From Bacteroidales bacterium (GTDB lineage: Bacteria; Bacteroidota; Bacteroidia; Bacteroidales; P3): 44,398 nt of DNA. This document shows, one piece after another, positions 1 through 7,957 of the stretch. The first letter of the stretch is position 1. Each line of letters starts with the position of its first letter. The notes beneath the pieces were generated by a model. The model was not told the DNA's origin and searched no databases. It saw only the letters and a list, made by a program, of their open reading frames with translations. The translations under genes were made by a program, and so were the position numbers. The stretch lies in the NCBI GenBank assembly GCA_017960605.1, contig JAGCYV010000048.1, forward strand, positions 1-44,398. The letters run 5' to 3'.

Positions 1-37
1 AATGTTGGGGTCCTGGGTTCGAGCCCCAGCTGGGTCA
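1..37 (+). tRNA. tRNA-Lys, 3' part only (cut by window start)
   Basis: Bases 1-39 are identical to 104-142 of the complete tRNA-Lys that follows. They cover the anticodon-stem 3' strand, variable loop, T-arm, acceptor 3' strand and discriminator A. The anticodon lies outside the window, so lysine identity is inferred from the identity with its neighbour. The two genes form a tandem pair with a spacer of about 30 bp. Confidence 0.85.
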
Positions 38-67
38 CAGACAACCATCAGCAAGTCAGCAATGACT

Positions 68-140
68 GACTCAGTAGCTCAGCAGGTAGAGCACAACACT
101 TTTAATGTTGGGGTCCTGGGTTCGAGCCCCAGCTGGGTCA
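68..140 (+). tRNA. tRNA-Lys (anticodon TTT)
   Basis: A full cloverleaf can be folded. Acceptor GACTCAG (68-74) pairs with CTGGGTC (133-139) with one G-T wobble. The D-stem is GCTC/GAGC. Anticodon stem CAACA/TGTTG encloses loop CTTTTAA with anticodon TTT at 101-103. T-stem CTGGG/CCCAG encloses TTCGAGC. Discriminator A is at 140. It is followed by CA, so a full CCA is not encoded. Confidence 0.95.
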
Positions 141-155
141 CAAAGAAACAAGAAG

Positions 156-184
156 AGCCGGATCGTCGCAATCCGGTTTTTTTG
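156..184 (+). terminator. Rho-independent terminator after the tRNA-Lys pair
   Basis: Stem CCGGAT (158-163) pairs with ATCCGG (171-176), with a 7-nt loop, followed by a run of seven T (177-183). The T run ends 2 nt before the ATG of the next gene, so the terminator occupies the position where that gene's leader would be. Confidence 0.8.
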
Positions 185-185
185 T

Positions 186-2006
186 ATGAAGAAGCTGCGT
201 ACCATACTGATTCCATGTTTGATGGCACTTATGTTCACCGCTTGGGACTCCTCAGCCCAGCAAAGCCGGGAACAGATGGCGGCCTATTATTACGACCATG
301 GCGACTTCGAGCAGGCGGCACAACTTTATGGTACCTTGTACCAACAGGGTAACAACAAATACTACTACCAACGCCTGCTGACCACTTATCTGGAGTTGAA
401 GCAATACCGCGAAGCCACAAAGTTAGTGCAACAGCGGCAGAAGAAACTTCCTAAAGAACTCTGCCTACTTGTCGATGAAGGGAACATCCTGTTGAAACAG
501 GGGCAGGAAAAGAAAGCCCGGAAGTGCTTTGAGAAAGCCATCGAGCAAATCACCAGCAATCTGCAGCCCATACCAGATCTGGCCATGGCCTTCCTGAGCA
601 TCGGGCAAAACGACTACGCGGCTCGCACTTATCTTACCGCCCGTTCCAAAACAAGGAACAAAAGCCTTTACTTCAACGAATTGATCAGTGTCTATCAGCG
701 CATGGGAGACTACAAGGCTATGACGGAGGAATACTTCGACCTGCTGGACCAGCAACCCGGCATGATGGGAAGCATCCAGATCTCGATGCAAAAAGCCTTG
801 CGTGAAGCCCCCGACCAACGTCTGTCGGACGGAGTGCGCCAAGCACTCGTAAGCCGCATACAAGAAAACCCCAATAACCATAAATACCTGGAGATGATGA
901 TTTGGTTCTCGCTTCAGGAAAACGACTTCCGCTTTGCCCTGAACCAAGCTGAGGCTATCGATGCACGATTCCCGGAAAAGAACGGGCAGCAAGTAATACA
1001 GGTGGCCCAGATAGCACAAAACAACGACGCACTCGACGTAGCCGCCGACGGCTACCGCTACCTGATTAACAAAGGGAGCGAGAATCCTTATTATTTTGAA
1101 AGCCGCGTAGGAGAATTAGAGGTGGCGTTTACCGAAATAAACAAGACACACCCAAATGACAACAAAAGTATTCTGCATCTAAAGAAACGCTATCAAGATG
1201 CCTTTGCGGAACTTGGCAAGAACGAACGCACCCTGCCACTGATGCGGCATTACGCCAGCCTGATGGCCTACCACGGGGGCCAGGTGCAGGAAGCTGTCGA
1301 TATGCTGGACGACGCACTGGGAATACCTCGCCTGAAACCTCAATTGCGCGATGAGGTGAAATTGGAGTTGGCCGATTTGCTTCTTTTCGGCGGGCAAACA
1401 TGGGACGCCTCGCTGCTATACATGCAGGTGGAGAAAGCTAATAAAGACGATGTATTAGGAGCCACCGCCAAACTGCGCAATGCCAAACTGTCGTACTATA
1501 ACCACGATTTTGAATGGGCAAAATCGCAGCTTGATGTGCTGCGTGCATCGACCAGCAAACTCGTTGCCAACGATGCCATGGAGCTTTCGCTCCTGATTTC
1601 CGACAACATGGAGGACGACAGCACCTACACCACCCTGGAACTTTTCGCCGATGCCGATCTCCTACTCTACCGCGGAATGCTCGACTCGGCATGGAACGGA
1701 TTCGATGCCGTCAGCCGCAGCGCACTGAGCCATCCTCTGTTCGACGAGGTATTGCTAAGGAAAGCACAAATCCGTATGAGACAAGGACGTTATTCCGAAG
1801 CCGACAGCCTGCTGCAACGACTCATTGAATTCTATCCTGACGAAATCACCGCCGACGACGCACTGATGCTTCGCGCCGAACTGAATGAGCAACAAATAAA
1901 AGACCTCGACAAAGCACGCGAGTGTTACGAAAAAATACTAATTAACTACCCGACAAGCCTCTATACCGACCAGGCACGGAAACGATACAACCAGTTGAAA
2001 AAATGA
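186..2006 (+). CDS. Periplasmic tetratricopeptide-repeat protein
   Basis: 606-aa protein starting MKKLRTILIPCLMALMF, a signal peptide with probable cleavage after SSA. The frame is open upstream through the tRNA, but those codons overlap the tRNA and terminator, so the ATG at 186 is chosen. The body is alpha-helical with TPR-like units, for example residues near YYYDHGDFEQAAQLYGTLY at the N-terminus and the C-terminal RYSEADSLLQRLIEFYPDE and DLDKARECYEKILINYP. TPR proteins act as protein-protein scaffolds, often in envelope assembly; the partner here is unknown. The stop overlaps the rsmA start (ATGA), so the two are probably translationally coupled. No promoter box is visible between the tRNA and the start. 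Confidence 0.85.
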   Translation: MKKLRTILIPCLMALMFTAWDSSAQQSREQMAAYYYDHGDFEQAAQLYGTLYQQGNNKYYYQRLLTTYLELKQYREATKLVQQRQKKLPKELCLLVDEGNILLKQGQEKKARKCFEKAIEQITSNLQPIPDLAMAFLSIGQNDYAARTYLTARSKTRNKSLYFNELISVYQRMGDYKAMTEEYFDLLDQQPGMMGSIQISMQKALREAPDQRLSDGVRQALVSRIQENPNNHKYLEMMIWFSLQENDFRFALNQAEAIDARFPEKNGQQVIQVAQIAQNNDALDVAADGYRYLINKGSENPYYFESRVGELEVAFTEINKTHPNDNKSILHLKKRYQDAFAELGKNERTLPLMRHYASLMAYHGGQVQEAVDMLDDALGIPRLKPQLRDEVKLELADLLLFGGQTWDASLLYMQVEKANKDDVLGATAKLRNAKLSYYNHDFEWAKSQLDVLRASTSKLVANDAMELSLLISDNMEDDSTYTTLELFADADLLLYRGMLDSAWNGFDAVSRSALSHPLFDEVLLRKAQIRMRQGRYSEADSLLQRLIEFYPDEITADDALMLRAELNEQQIKDLDKARECYEKILINYPTSLYTDQARKRYNQLKK

Positions 2007-2770
2007 ACGATGTAAGAGCTAAAAAGTTCCTCGGACAACATTTCCTTACAGACGAGAACATCGCCCGTCGCATCGTGGAAAGTTTGTCTTCAGAGAGCCG
2101 CCATGTGCTTGAGATAGGACCTGGCATGGGAGTATTGACTAAATATCTGATAACAAGGGAAGATACAGACTTTCATGTAGTCGAAATCGATCGCGAAAGC
2201 GTAGTCTGGCTCCATGAGCACTTCCCCACCCTAGACGTTATCGAGGGAGACTTCCTGAAATATGAGCTAACTTCTTTATTCCATGACTCTTTTGCAATCA
2301 TCGGGAACTTCCCTTACAATATTTCGTCACAGATACTTTTCAAGGTTTTCGACAACCGAGAACACGTGAACGAGGTGGTCGGCATGTTCCAGAAAGAGGT
2401 AGCCGAGCGTGTTTCCGCAGGTCCGGGTAGCAAGACCTACGGCATCCTTTCTGTCTTGCTTTCAGCATTCTATAACATTGAATACTTATTCACCGTGCCT
2501 GAATATGTGTTCAATCCACCCCCCAAAGTGAAATCGGCAGTCATACGGCTGATCAGAAACGACGTAAACACCTTGGAATGTAACGAAAAGCTATTCGTTC
2601 AAGTAGTCAAAGCTGGGTTCAACCAAAGGCGTAAAACCTTACGCAATGCACTGCGGCAACTGAATCTTTCTTTGGGGGCTGTCCCTGAAACCATCCTTGC
2701 CAAACGGGCAGAACAACTTTCGGTAGAAGAATTTATCAACCTGACAAAAACAATAGAATCATGTCAATAA
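2003..2770 (+). CDS. rsmA: 16S rRNA (adenine1518-N6/adenine1519-N6)-dimethyltransferase
   Basis: 255 aa, the usual length for RsmA/KsgA. It uses S-adenosylmethionine to dimethylate two adjacent adenines in the 3' hairpin of 16S rRNA during late 30S assembly. Visible motifs: N-terminal KKFLGQHFL, SAM-binding EIGPGMG (residues 37-43), acidic EID after strand 2 (about 61-63), and the N6-adenine methyltransferase motif NFPY (102-105). The C-terminal helical domain includes the family segment AGFNQRRKTLRNAL. The start overlaps the TPR gene by 4 nt, and the 3' end overlaps the next membrane-protein gene by 10 nt. Confidence 0.97.
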   Translation: MNDVRAKKFLGQHFLTDENIARRIVESLSSESRHVLEIGPGMGVLTKYLITREDTDFHVVEIDRESVVWLHEHFPTLDVIEGDFLKYELTSLFHDSFAIIGNFPYNISSQILFKVFDNREHVNEVVGMFQKEVAERVSAGPGSKTYGILSVLLSAFYNIEYLFTVPEYVFNPPPKVKSAVIRLIRNDVNTLECNEKLFVQVVKAGFNQRRKTLRNALRQLNLSLGAVPETILAKRAEQLSVEEFINLTKTIESCQ

Positions 2771-3336
2771 CGTCATACATCGTCATTGCATTAGCCTTGG
2801 GAATCACCAACATGCTCCTCTTCCGCCGATGCGGGGAAGTAACACCGGTGCGTCTTAGCGTCGGAATATGCCATGTGCTTTTGGTATCGGCCATCCATGT
2901 GGTGTTCTTTTTTTTAGGCAGCCTGATAGGACATCTTTTGTGTTTTCATTCGACTGACGACCCCCATATGTATGCCGACATCAACGCCTATATCTTCCTG
3001 GGAATAAGTATCGTGGTTATCATCAAACTACTTGTTCCCTATCTGCGCAAAGAGCCCCGTCTGCCATTATTTAACCTGAACGACAGCATGTCGGTTCTGG
3101 CTATGGCTGCCGCCACCGGTATCAACGTGCTTCTAATCGGTATTGGCTCCGGCTTCGTGGAACATGGGAATCCCATCCATAGTATCATTTGGCCATTGCT
3201 GATTGCCAACATCTTATTTGGCTCTCTGGGCCTGATGTTCGGCCGACGGAAAGTGGCCATGCGACCTCGCCGATGGATGATTGTAGCCTCTGTTTTGTTG
3301 CTGGGAGTGGCCATTGCTTCGGTAGTCAATGCATAA
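2761..3336 (+). CDS. MntP-like (DUF204) membrane protein lacking the usual aspartates
   Basis: 191 aa with about six hydrophobic helices, matching the length and two-half layout of the putative manganese efflux pump MntP. The second half (residues about 110-190: ATGINVLLIGIGSGF, then LIANILFGSLGLMFGRR) aligns by eye with MntP's ATSLDAMAVGVGLAF and TLGMMVGR. The aspartates expected in both halves (MDAFA and LDAMA in MntP) are replaced here (TNMLL and INVLL), so metal export by the usual mechanism is doubtful. It overlaps rsmA by 10 nt and is probably co-transcribed with it. A T-run directly after the stop (3337-3345) may mark the transcript end. Alternative: an unrelated small transporter-like protein. 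Confidence 0.6.
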   Translation: MSITSYIVIALALGITNMLLFRRCGEVTPVRLSVGICHVLLVSAIHVVFFFLGSLIGHLLCFHSTDDPHMYADINAYIFLGISIVVIIKLLVPYLRKEPRLPLFNLNDSMSVLAMAAATGINVLLIGIGSGFVEHGNPIHSIIWPLLIANILFGSLGLMFGRRKVAMRPRRWMIVASVLLLGVAIASVVNA

Positions 3337-3363
3337 TTTTTTTCTCAATCAAAATTTATTTTG

Positions 3364-3372
3364 TATCTTTGC
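3364..3372 (+). promoter_or_regulatory. Bacteroidota -7 box for the 3394-5434 operon
   Basis: TATCTTTGC matches the Bacteroidota consensus TAnnTTTG and lies 22 nt upstream of the ATG at 3394. Upstream is an AT/T-rich region where the weak -33 element is expected. Confidence 0.7.
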
Positions 3373-3393
3373 AGTCGGAAAAACATCTGACTT

Positions 3394-3807
3394 ATGGAAT
3401 TGACAATAAACATCAAACAAGGAATCGGCAGCCTGAAATTCCAGATGCCTGTGGAAGACGTGGTGGCTCTGCTGGGCACCTCCGACGAGGTGGAGAACAT
3501 CGACAATGCCGCCGACGAACCTACCACCGTACTGCATTATAACGAACTGGGCCTCACGCTTTTCTTTGAAGGAGAGAACCCCCAATTGGCCTGCATTGAC
3601 GTGGCCAACGAGGAATGCACTCTCTTTGGCGAAGATATTTTCGACCTAGACGAACGCCAGATTGTGCAACTGATGGTGAAAAACAACTATACTGAACAGG
3701 ATGCCGATGAAGAAGACTGGGGCGAACGCCGCATCAGCTTCCCCGAAGGCAATATCGACTTTTATTTTGACGAGGGAGACCTCGTGTCCATCATCCTGGG
3801 CGCATGA
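3394..3807 (+). CDS. Acidic protein of unknown function
   Basis: 137 aa, cytoplasmic by appearance (no signal peptide or membrane helix) and strongly acidic. I do not recognise the family. It begins with a short beta-rich segment (MELTINIKQGIGSLKFQMP) followed by VEDVVALLGTSDEVE, which resembles a small SMI1- or BamE-like folding pattern without a diagnostic motif. The ATG at 3394 lies 22 nt after a good -7 box. The stop overlaps the next start by ATGA, so it is the first gene of a three-gene coupled operon with a WbqC-like protein and a secreted esterase. Confidence 0.8.
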   Translation: MELTINIKQGIGSLKFQMPVEDVVALLGTSDEVENIDNAADEPTTVLHYNELGLTLFFEGENPQLACIDVANEECTLFGEDIFDLDERQIVQLMVKNNYTEQDADEEDWGERRISFPEGNIDFYFDEGDLVSIILGA

Positions 3808-4412
3808 CCCCGCTGTTCAGCACAGCCTTTTTCCCGCCAATAGCCTATGTGGCGGCACTTGCGCAGTATGCTGAAGCACAGATTGAAATCAAGGAGACCT
3901 TTCCCAAGCAGACCTACCGCAACCGGATGCATATCATGACGGCAGGCGGTGTCCGTGTGCTGACGGTGCCTGTTATCCGCAACAACCATTCGCGCACCGA
4001 GGAGGTGCTCATCGACTACAAAGACCGATGGACCGTCATTCATCTGCGCACCCTAACGGCAGCCTACAGCGCCTCACCTTATTTCCTTTACTATAAGGAC
4101 AACATCGAGGCCCTCCTGGCGGCACACTACGACCGTCTAATCGACCTCAACCAAGCCACTCTGGAATGGCTTCTGCGGCAGTTGAAGATCAAATGCACCC
4201 TCACCTTCACCACCGACTACCAGCCCGCCACAACGGAGAATTCCACCGACTTTCGTGCCATTTTCTCTCCCAAACGCCCCTACCCTACCGACCAATTCAA
4301 ACCATACTATCAAGTCTTTGGCGATCGTCAACCTTTTACCCCGAACCTCAGCTGTCTCGATTTACTGATGAACCTGGGACCTGAAGCCAAAGATTATCTG
4401 AAAGCGTTATGA
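3804..4412 (+). CDS. WbqC-like family protein
   Basis: 202 aa. It resembles the WbqC family (PF08889), often found in surface-polysaccharide regions and assigned by context to sugar modification; no reaction is established that I can rely on. Visible family features: the N-terminal FFPPIAYVAAL start, ETFPKQTYRNRMHI, and the conserved core KDRWTVIHLRTLTAAYSASP followed by YFLYYKDNIEALL. The start overlaps the upstream gene (ATGA at 3804) and the stop overlaps the downstream esterase gene (ATGA at 4409), so translation is probably coupled across all three. Confidence 0.85.
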   Translation: MTPLFSTAFFPPIAYVAALAQYAEAQIEIKETFPKQTYRNRMHIMTAGGVRVLTVPVIRNNHSRTEEVLIDYKDRWTVIHLRTLTAAYSASPYFLYYKDNIEALLAAHYDRLIDLNQATLEWLLRQLKIKCTLTFTTDYQPATTENSTDFRAIFSPKRPYPTDQFKPYYQVFGDRQPFTPNLSCLDLLMNLGPEAKDYLKAL

Positions 4413-5434
4413 AACAGAAGCATCTTATCCTATTATTTCTGCTTGCACCCTGTCTGCTGTATGCACAAAATATCCCAAATGTTTTGTTCCTCGGCAACAG
4501 CTACACCGAAGTCAACAACCTACCCCAAATGGTCTCCGACATCGCACAAAGCATGGGAGAGCGGATGACCTTCGAGAAAAACACTCCCGGAGGATGCACC
4601 TTCAGGCAACACTGCGGCAACAAATCTATGACCATGATACAAGAAGGTGGTTGGGATATTGTCGTCCTACAGGAACAAAGTCAGTTACCCTCGTTCCCTC
4701 AGTGGCAGGTAGAGCAGGAATGTTTCCCCTATGCCCAACGGCTGGTAGATTCCATTTATGCCCATAATCCCGAGGTCGAACCGATGTTTTTTATGACCTG
4801 GGGACACAAAAACGGCGATCCGGGTAACGCCTCCGAGTTCCCTGTGCTAGCTACCTATGAAGGCATGGACAGCATGCTTTGCGAACGCTACATTTATATG
4901 GCGGAAGCCTACAACGCCTCGCTTTGTCCCGTGGGGCGTGTGTGGCGGTACTTACACACTTACAACCCCGACATCGAATTATACCAGAATGACGGAAGCC
5001 ACCCATCCATTGCTGGTACCTATGCCGCCGCCTGCTCCTTCTATGTGATGTTCTTCCATCGCGACCCTGACAGCATCCTTTTCAACGCTTCCCTCGACGA
5101 ATCCACAGCCCAAACCATCCGTACCGCCGTCAAGCGTGTGGTCTTTGACAACCTCTCCCACTGGCAGCGTCCAACTCCCCAGAATCGCATTGACAACACC
5201 CCAGCAACAGTCTCTCTGAAAGTCTATCCCAACCCAACCACCTCACTCTTGACCATAGAAACCGCCGGCTTGCAACAACTCGAATTGCAAGATCTCGAAG
5301 GACGCACATTAAAAACTTACACCCCTACCCGAACACCTGTCAGCATTAATCTCGGCAACCTGCCGACTGGAGCCTACCTGCTACACAGCAAGACCTCCTC
5401 CGGATATGTTACCCGGACCATCTTCAAGCAATAA
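4409..5434 (+). CDS. Secreted SGNH-type hydrolase with T9SS C-terminal sorting domain
   Basis: 341 aa. The signal peptide ends LLYAQ (residue 20). The catalytic domain starts NVLFLGNSYTE, whose GNSYT is the block-I nucleophile region (Ser31) as in SGNH/DUF4886-like esterases. The Asp-x-x-His pair appears as NDGSHPS (Asp195, His198). The substrate cannot be read from sequence; such enzymes commonly deacetylate carbohydrates. Residues about 270-341 (VYPNPTTSLLTIE, then LPTGAYLL and a C-terminal IFKQ) form a type-A T9SS sorting domain, so the enzyme should cross the outer membrane and be surface-attached or released. It is the third gene of the coupled operon and is followed by a strong hairpin. 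Confidence 0.88.
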   Translation: MKQKHLILLFLLAPCLLYAQNIPNVLFLGNSYTEVNNLPQMVSDIAQSMGERMTFEKNTPGGCTFRQHCGNKSMTMIQEGGWDIVVLQEQSQLPSFPQWQVEQECFPYAQRLVDSIYAHNPEVEPMFFMTWGHKNGDPGNASEFPVLATYEGMDSMLCERYIYMAEAYNASLCPVGRVWRYLHTYNPDIELYQNDGSHPSIAGTYAAACSFYVMFFHRDPDSILFNASLDESTAQTIRTAVKRVVFDNLSHWQRPTPQNRIDNTPATVSLKVYPNPTTSLLTIETAGLQQLELQDLEGRTLKTYTPTRTPVSINLGNLPTGAYLLHSKTSSGYVTRTIFKQ

Positions 5435-5456
5435 TAACGACGAGAAACAACAATAA

Positions 5457-5490
5457 GCACCCCGTTGTTTCGTGTGGAACAACGGGGCTT
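5457..5490. terminator. Bidirectional terminator between esterase and mnmG
   Basis: Perfect 10-bp stem CCCCGTTGTT (5460-5469) / AACAACGGGG (5478-5487) with an 8-nt loop, between convergent genes. Short outer pairing (AAG/CTT) extends it. The T-tail is weak on both sides. Confidence 0.7.
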
Positions 5491-5499
5491 ACTCTCTTA

Positions 5500-7365
5500 T
5501 TATCTGGCAAATGCGATAAGCAGCACAGAAATATCAGCGGGAGAAACACCGCTAATTCGAGAAGCCTGACCGATAGAAACAGGACGGTATCGGTTGAGCT
5601 TCTCACGGCATTCATAGCTGAGTGCCGACAGCGTGAAATAGTCGAAATCGGGCGGCAACGCAATGTCCTCGAACTTCAGGATGCGGTTCGCCACCTCCTG
5701 TTCTTTCTCGATATAACGCTGGTATTTGATGGAAGTCTCCACCTCCTGCACCACCTCCTCTGGCAATTTAGCCATCCTTTCAGCCACCGCCGGAGATACT
5801 TCCCCAAGTTCCACGAGTGACAATTCGGGACGCAGCAACAAGGAAGAAAGACGCACCCTCTGACTCAACGGAGCCGACCCACGGGCTTCCAACCATTCGT
5901 TAGCCTCTGACGGCAATACCGAAGTCTCCTCAACCAGACTGGCCAGCTCTTTTGTCTGACGTTGCTTCTCCTCCACCCGTCGCATACGGTCGTCGTCCGC
6001 CAGCCCAAGGGCATGCGAAAGCGGTGTAAGCCGCTGGTCGGCATTGTCCTGACGAAGCAAAATACGGTATTCAGCCCGCGAGGTGAACATGCGGTACGGC
6101 TCATCGACACCCTTGGTCACCAAGTCGTCTATCAAAACTCCGATATACGCCTGCGACCTACTCAGGATGAACGGCCTCATTCCATGTATTTTAAGTACTG
6201 CGTTCACCCCTGCCATCAACCCCTGACATGCGGCCTCTTCATACCCTGTAGTACCATTGATCTGCCCTGCGAAGTACAAATTCTCAAAACTCTTGGTTTC
6301 AAGCGTATAGGTCAATTGAGTGGGTGGAAAATAGTCATATTCTATCGCATAGCCGGGTTTAAAGATGTTTGCATGCTCTAACCCCCTGATAGTATGTAGT
6401 GCTGCGAGCTGCACATCCAACGGAAGCGAGGAAGAAAAACCGTTGAGATACCAGCTCTGCGAATGCCATCCTTCGGGCTCGACAAAAAGCTGATGATAGT
6501 CCTTGTCGGCGAAGCGGTCAATCTTGTCTTCGATGGAAGGACAGTAGCGAGGGCCACGTCCCTGGATGCGACCAGTGAACATCGGTGACCGCGAGAAGCC
6601 CGTACGCAGGATGTCATGTGTGTGTAGATTGGTATTAGCCAGATAGCATGAGCGCTGCTCCGTGAGCGGACGGGTGTCGGAAAACGAGAACTTGGCAGGA
6701 TGCTCGTCGCCGGGCTGTTCATCCAGTTGGGAGAAGTCAATCGTGCGACCATCCACACGTACCGGCGTACCTGTCTTGAGGCGTTGAACCTCGAAACCAG
6801 CATCACGTAGTTGGTCCGAGAGACCCACTGCTGGAGCCTCCCCTACCCTGCCGCCACTCCACGAATCCTCACCGATATAGATGGTGCCGTTGAGGAATGT
6901 GCCGCTGGTGAGGATTACCGCCTGTGCTGGAATGGTGTGCCCCATGCGGGTTTTTACTCCGGAGACGGCCTTCCCATCAAAGGTCAGCGAGACCACCTCA
7001 TCCTGCCAAAGTGACAAATTGGATATCGACTCCAGCACCTGACGCCAGTTGAGCGAGAAGAGCATCCGGTCGCATTGCGCCCGCGGGCTCCACATAGCGG
7101 GACCTTTGGAACGGTTAAGCATACGAAATTGCAAAGCCGAACGGTCGGTGACAATACCCGACCAACCGCCGAGGGCGTCAATCTCGCGCACAATTTGCCC
7201 TTTGGCCACACCGCCTATAGCGGGGTTGCAAGACATCTGACAAATGGTGTCGAGCATCTGGGTCACCAGCAGCACCCGTGCTCCCAATTTGGCAGCGGCA
7301 GCAGCAGCTTCAGCACCGGCATGACCGGCACCCACAACCACTATATCATACGGCTCAAATTGCAT
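5500..7365 (-). CDS. mnmG: tRNA uridine-5-carboxymethylaminomethyl modification enzyme, FAD subunit
   Basis: 621 aa, full length for MnmG (GidA). With MnmE it forms the cmnm5/nm5 group on U34 of tRNAs reading split codon boxes, using FAD, NADH and methylene-tetrahydrofolate. Visible motifs: N-terminal dinucleotide-binding VVVGAGHAGAEAA, the family signature SCNPAIGGVAKGQIVREIDALGG, GTFLNG, and the second signature with paired Cys in GYEEAACQGLMAG. The C-terminal helical region ends YRPVSIGQASRISGVSPADISVLLI, typical of the family. It lies 12 nt downstream of ybeY, probably in one minus-strand operon. Confidence 0.97.
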   Translation of the reverse strand: MQFEPYDIVVVGAGHAGAEAAAAAAKLGARVLLVTQMLDTICQMSCNPAIGGVAKGQIVREIDALGGWSGIVTDRSALQFRMLNRSKGPAMWSPRAQCDRMLFSLNWRQVLESISNLSLWQDEVVSLTFDGKAVSGVKTRMGHTIPAQAVILTSGTFLNGTIYIGEDSWSGGRVGEAPAVGLSDQLRDAGFEVQRLKTGTPVRVDGRTIDFSQLDEQPGDEHPAKFSFSDTRPLTEQRSCYLANTNLHTHDILRTGFSRSPMFTGRIQGRGPRYCPSIEDKIDRFADKDYHQLFVEPEGWHSQSWYLNGFSSSLPLDVQLAALHTIRGLEHANIFKPGYAIEYDYFPPTQLTYTLETKSFENLYFAGQINGTTGYEEAACQGLMAGVNAVLKIHGMRPFILSRSQAYIGVLIDDLVTKGVDEPYRMFTSRAEYRILLRQDNADQRLTPLSHALGLADDDRMRRVEEKQRQTKELASLVEETSVLPSEANEWLEARGSAPLSQRVRLSSLLLRPELSLVELGEVSPAVAERMAKLPEEVVQEVETSIKYQRYIEKEQEVANRILKFEDIALPPDFDYFTLSALSYECREKLNRYRPVSIGQASRISGVSPADISVLLIAFAR

Positions 7366-7377
7366 AGAACATGGTAC

Positions 7378-7821
7378 TTATACGGTTCGTTCCTCGTGAA
7401 ACAGATCTTTCCATAATGCCAGTGCCGCCTCTTCCTGACGACGCATCTCGAGGGCCTCAGCCTCCGACTTGTCACCCTGCCCCAGGAGGTGCAGAACCCC
7501 GTGGACAATGACACGATGTAATTCTTGCTCGAACGGTACCTCAAACTTCACAGCGTTCTCCCCTACCCTCTCGGTGCTAATCATAATGTCGCCCGAAATC
7601 AATCCGCCCGCCACATAGTCAAACGTGATGATGTCGGTATAGGTGTCGTGATTCAGGTACTGACGATTCACCCCGAGGAGGTACTCGTCGTCACAAAAAA
7701 GATAATTGATGTTGCCAACCGACTTTCCGCGACGCAGAATCACTTCTGAGAGCCACTTCTTTACTTTCAGTGGTTCTTGAAGCTCGAAATCTCCAGATTG
7801 TACAGAAAACCGAATAGCCAT
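7378..7821 (-). CDS. ybeY: Endoribonuclease YbeY (rRNA maturation)
   Basis: 147 aa, normal length. YbeY is a zinc-dependent endoribonuclease involved in 16S rRNA 3'-end processing and ribosome quality control. The metal-site region reads VHGVLHLLGQGDKSEAE: the first two His of the HxxxHxxxxxH motif are present, and the third is replaced by the GDK arrangement that I recall as normal in Bacteroidota members. An upstream core motif YTDIITFDY matches the family's TDVLSFP-type region. It lies between an anti-sigma-like ATPase and mnmG. A 17-bp palindrome sits 16 bp upstream of its start. Confidence 0.93.
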   Translation of the reverse strand: MAIRFSVQSGDFELQEPLKVKKWLSEVILRRGKSVGNINYLFCDDEYLLGVNRQYLNHDTYTDIITFDYVAGGLISGDIMISTERVGENAVKFEVPFEQELHRVIVHGVLHLLGQGDKSEAEALEMRRQEEAALALWKDLFHEERTV

Positions 7822-7836
7822 TATTATCTACATATT

Positions 7837-7853
7837 ATACTGATTATCAGTAT
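7837..7853. promoter_or_regulatory. Perfect 8-bp-arm palindrome upstream of ybeY
   Basis: ATACTGAT-T-ATCAGTAT, two perfect 8-bp arms around one base, centred 24 bp upstream of the ybeY start. It could be an operator for a dimeric regulator or a hairpin in the leader. There is no direct evidence for either. Confidence 0.35.
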
Positions 7854-7957
7854 TATGATTTGGGGTTAAATGTCATTATTCCTCAAAATCTCGTTCCCGT
7901 TTTCCCTCAGACAGGTCCGCTGTACTCTCCACACGACGGAAATCGAGGAATCGCATC

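Noticed and set aside
105-185. N-terminal extension of the TPR protein
   Set aside because: The frame is open, but these codons are the 3' part of a tRNA and its terminator. A proper signal peptide starts at 186.
7378-7405. Possible second parS near the ybeY 3' end
   Set aside because: Only one half (TGTTTCACG on the minus strand) matches; the other half is AGGAAC, so the palindrome is broken.
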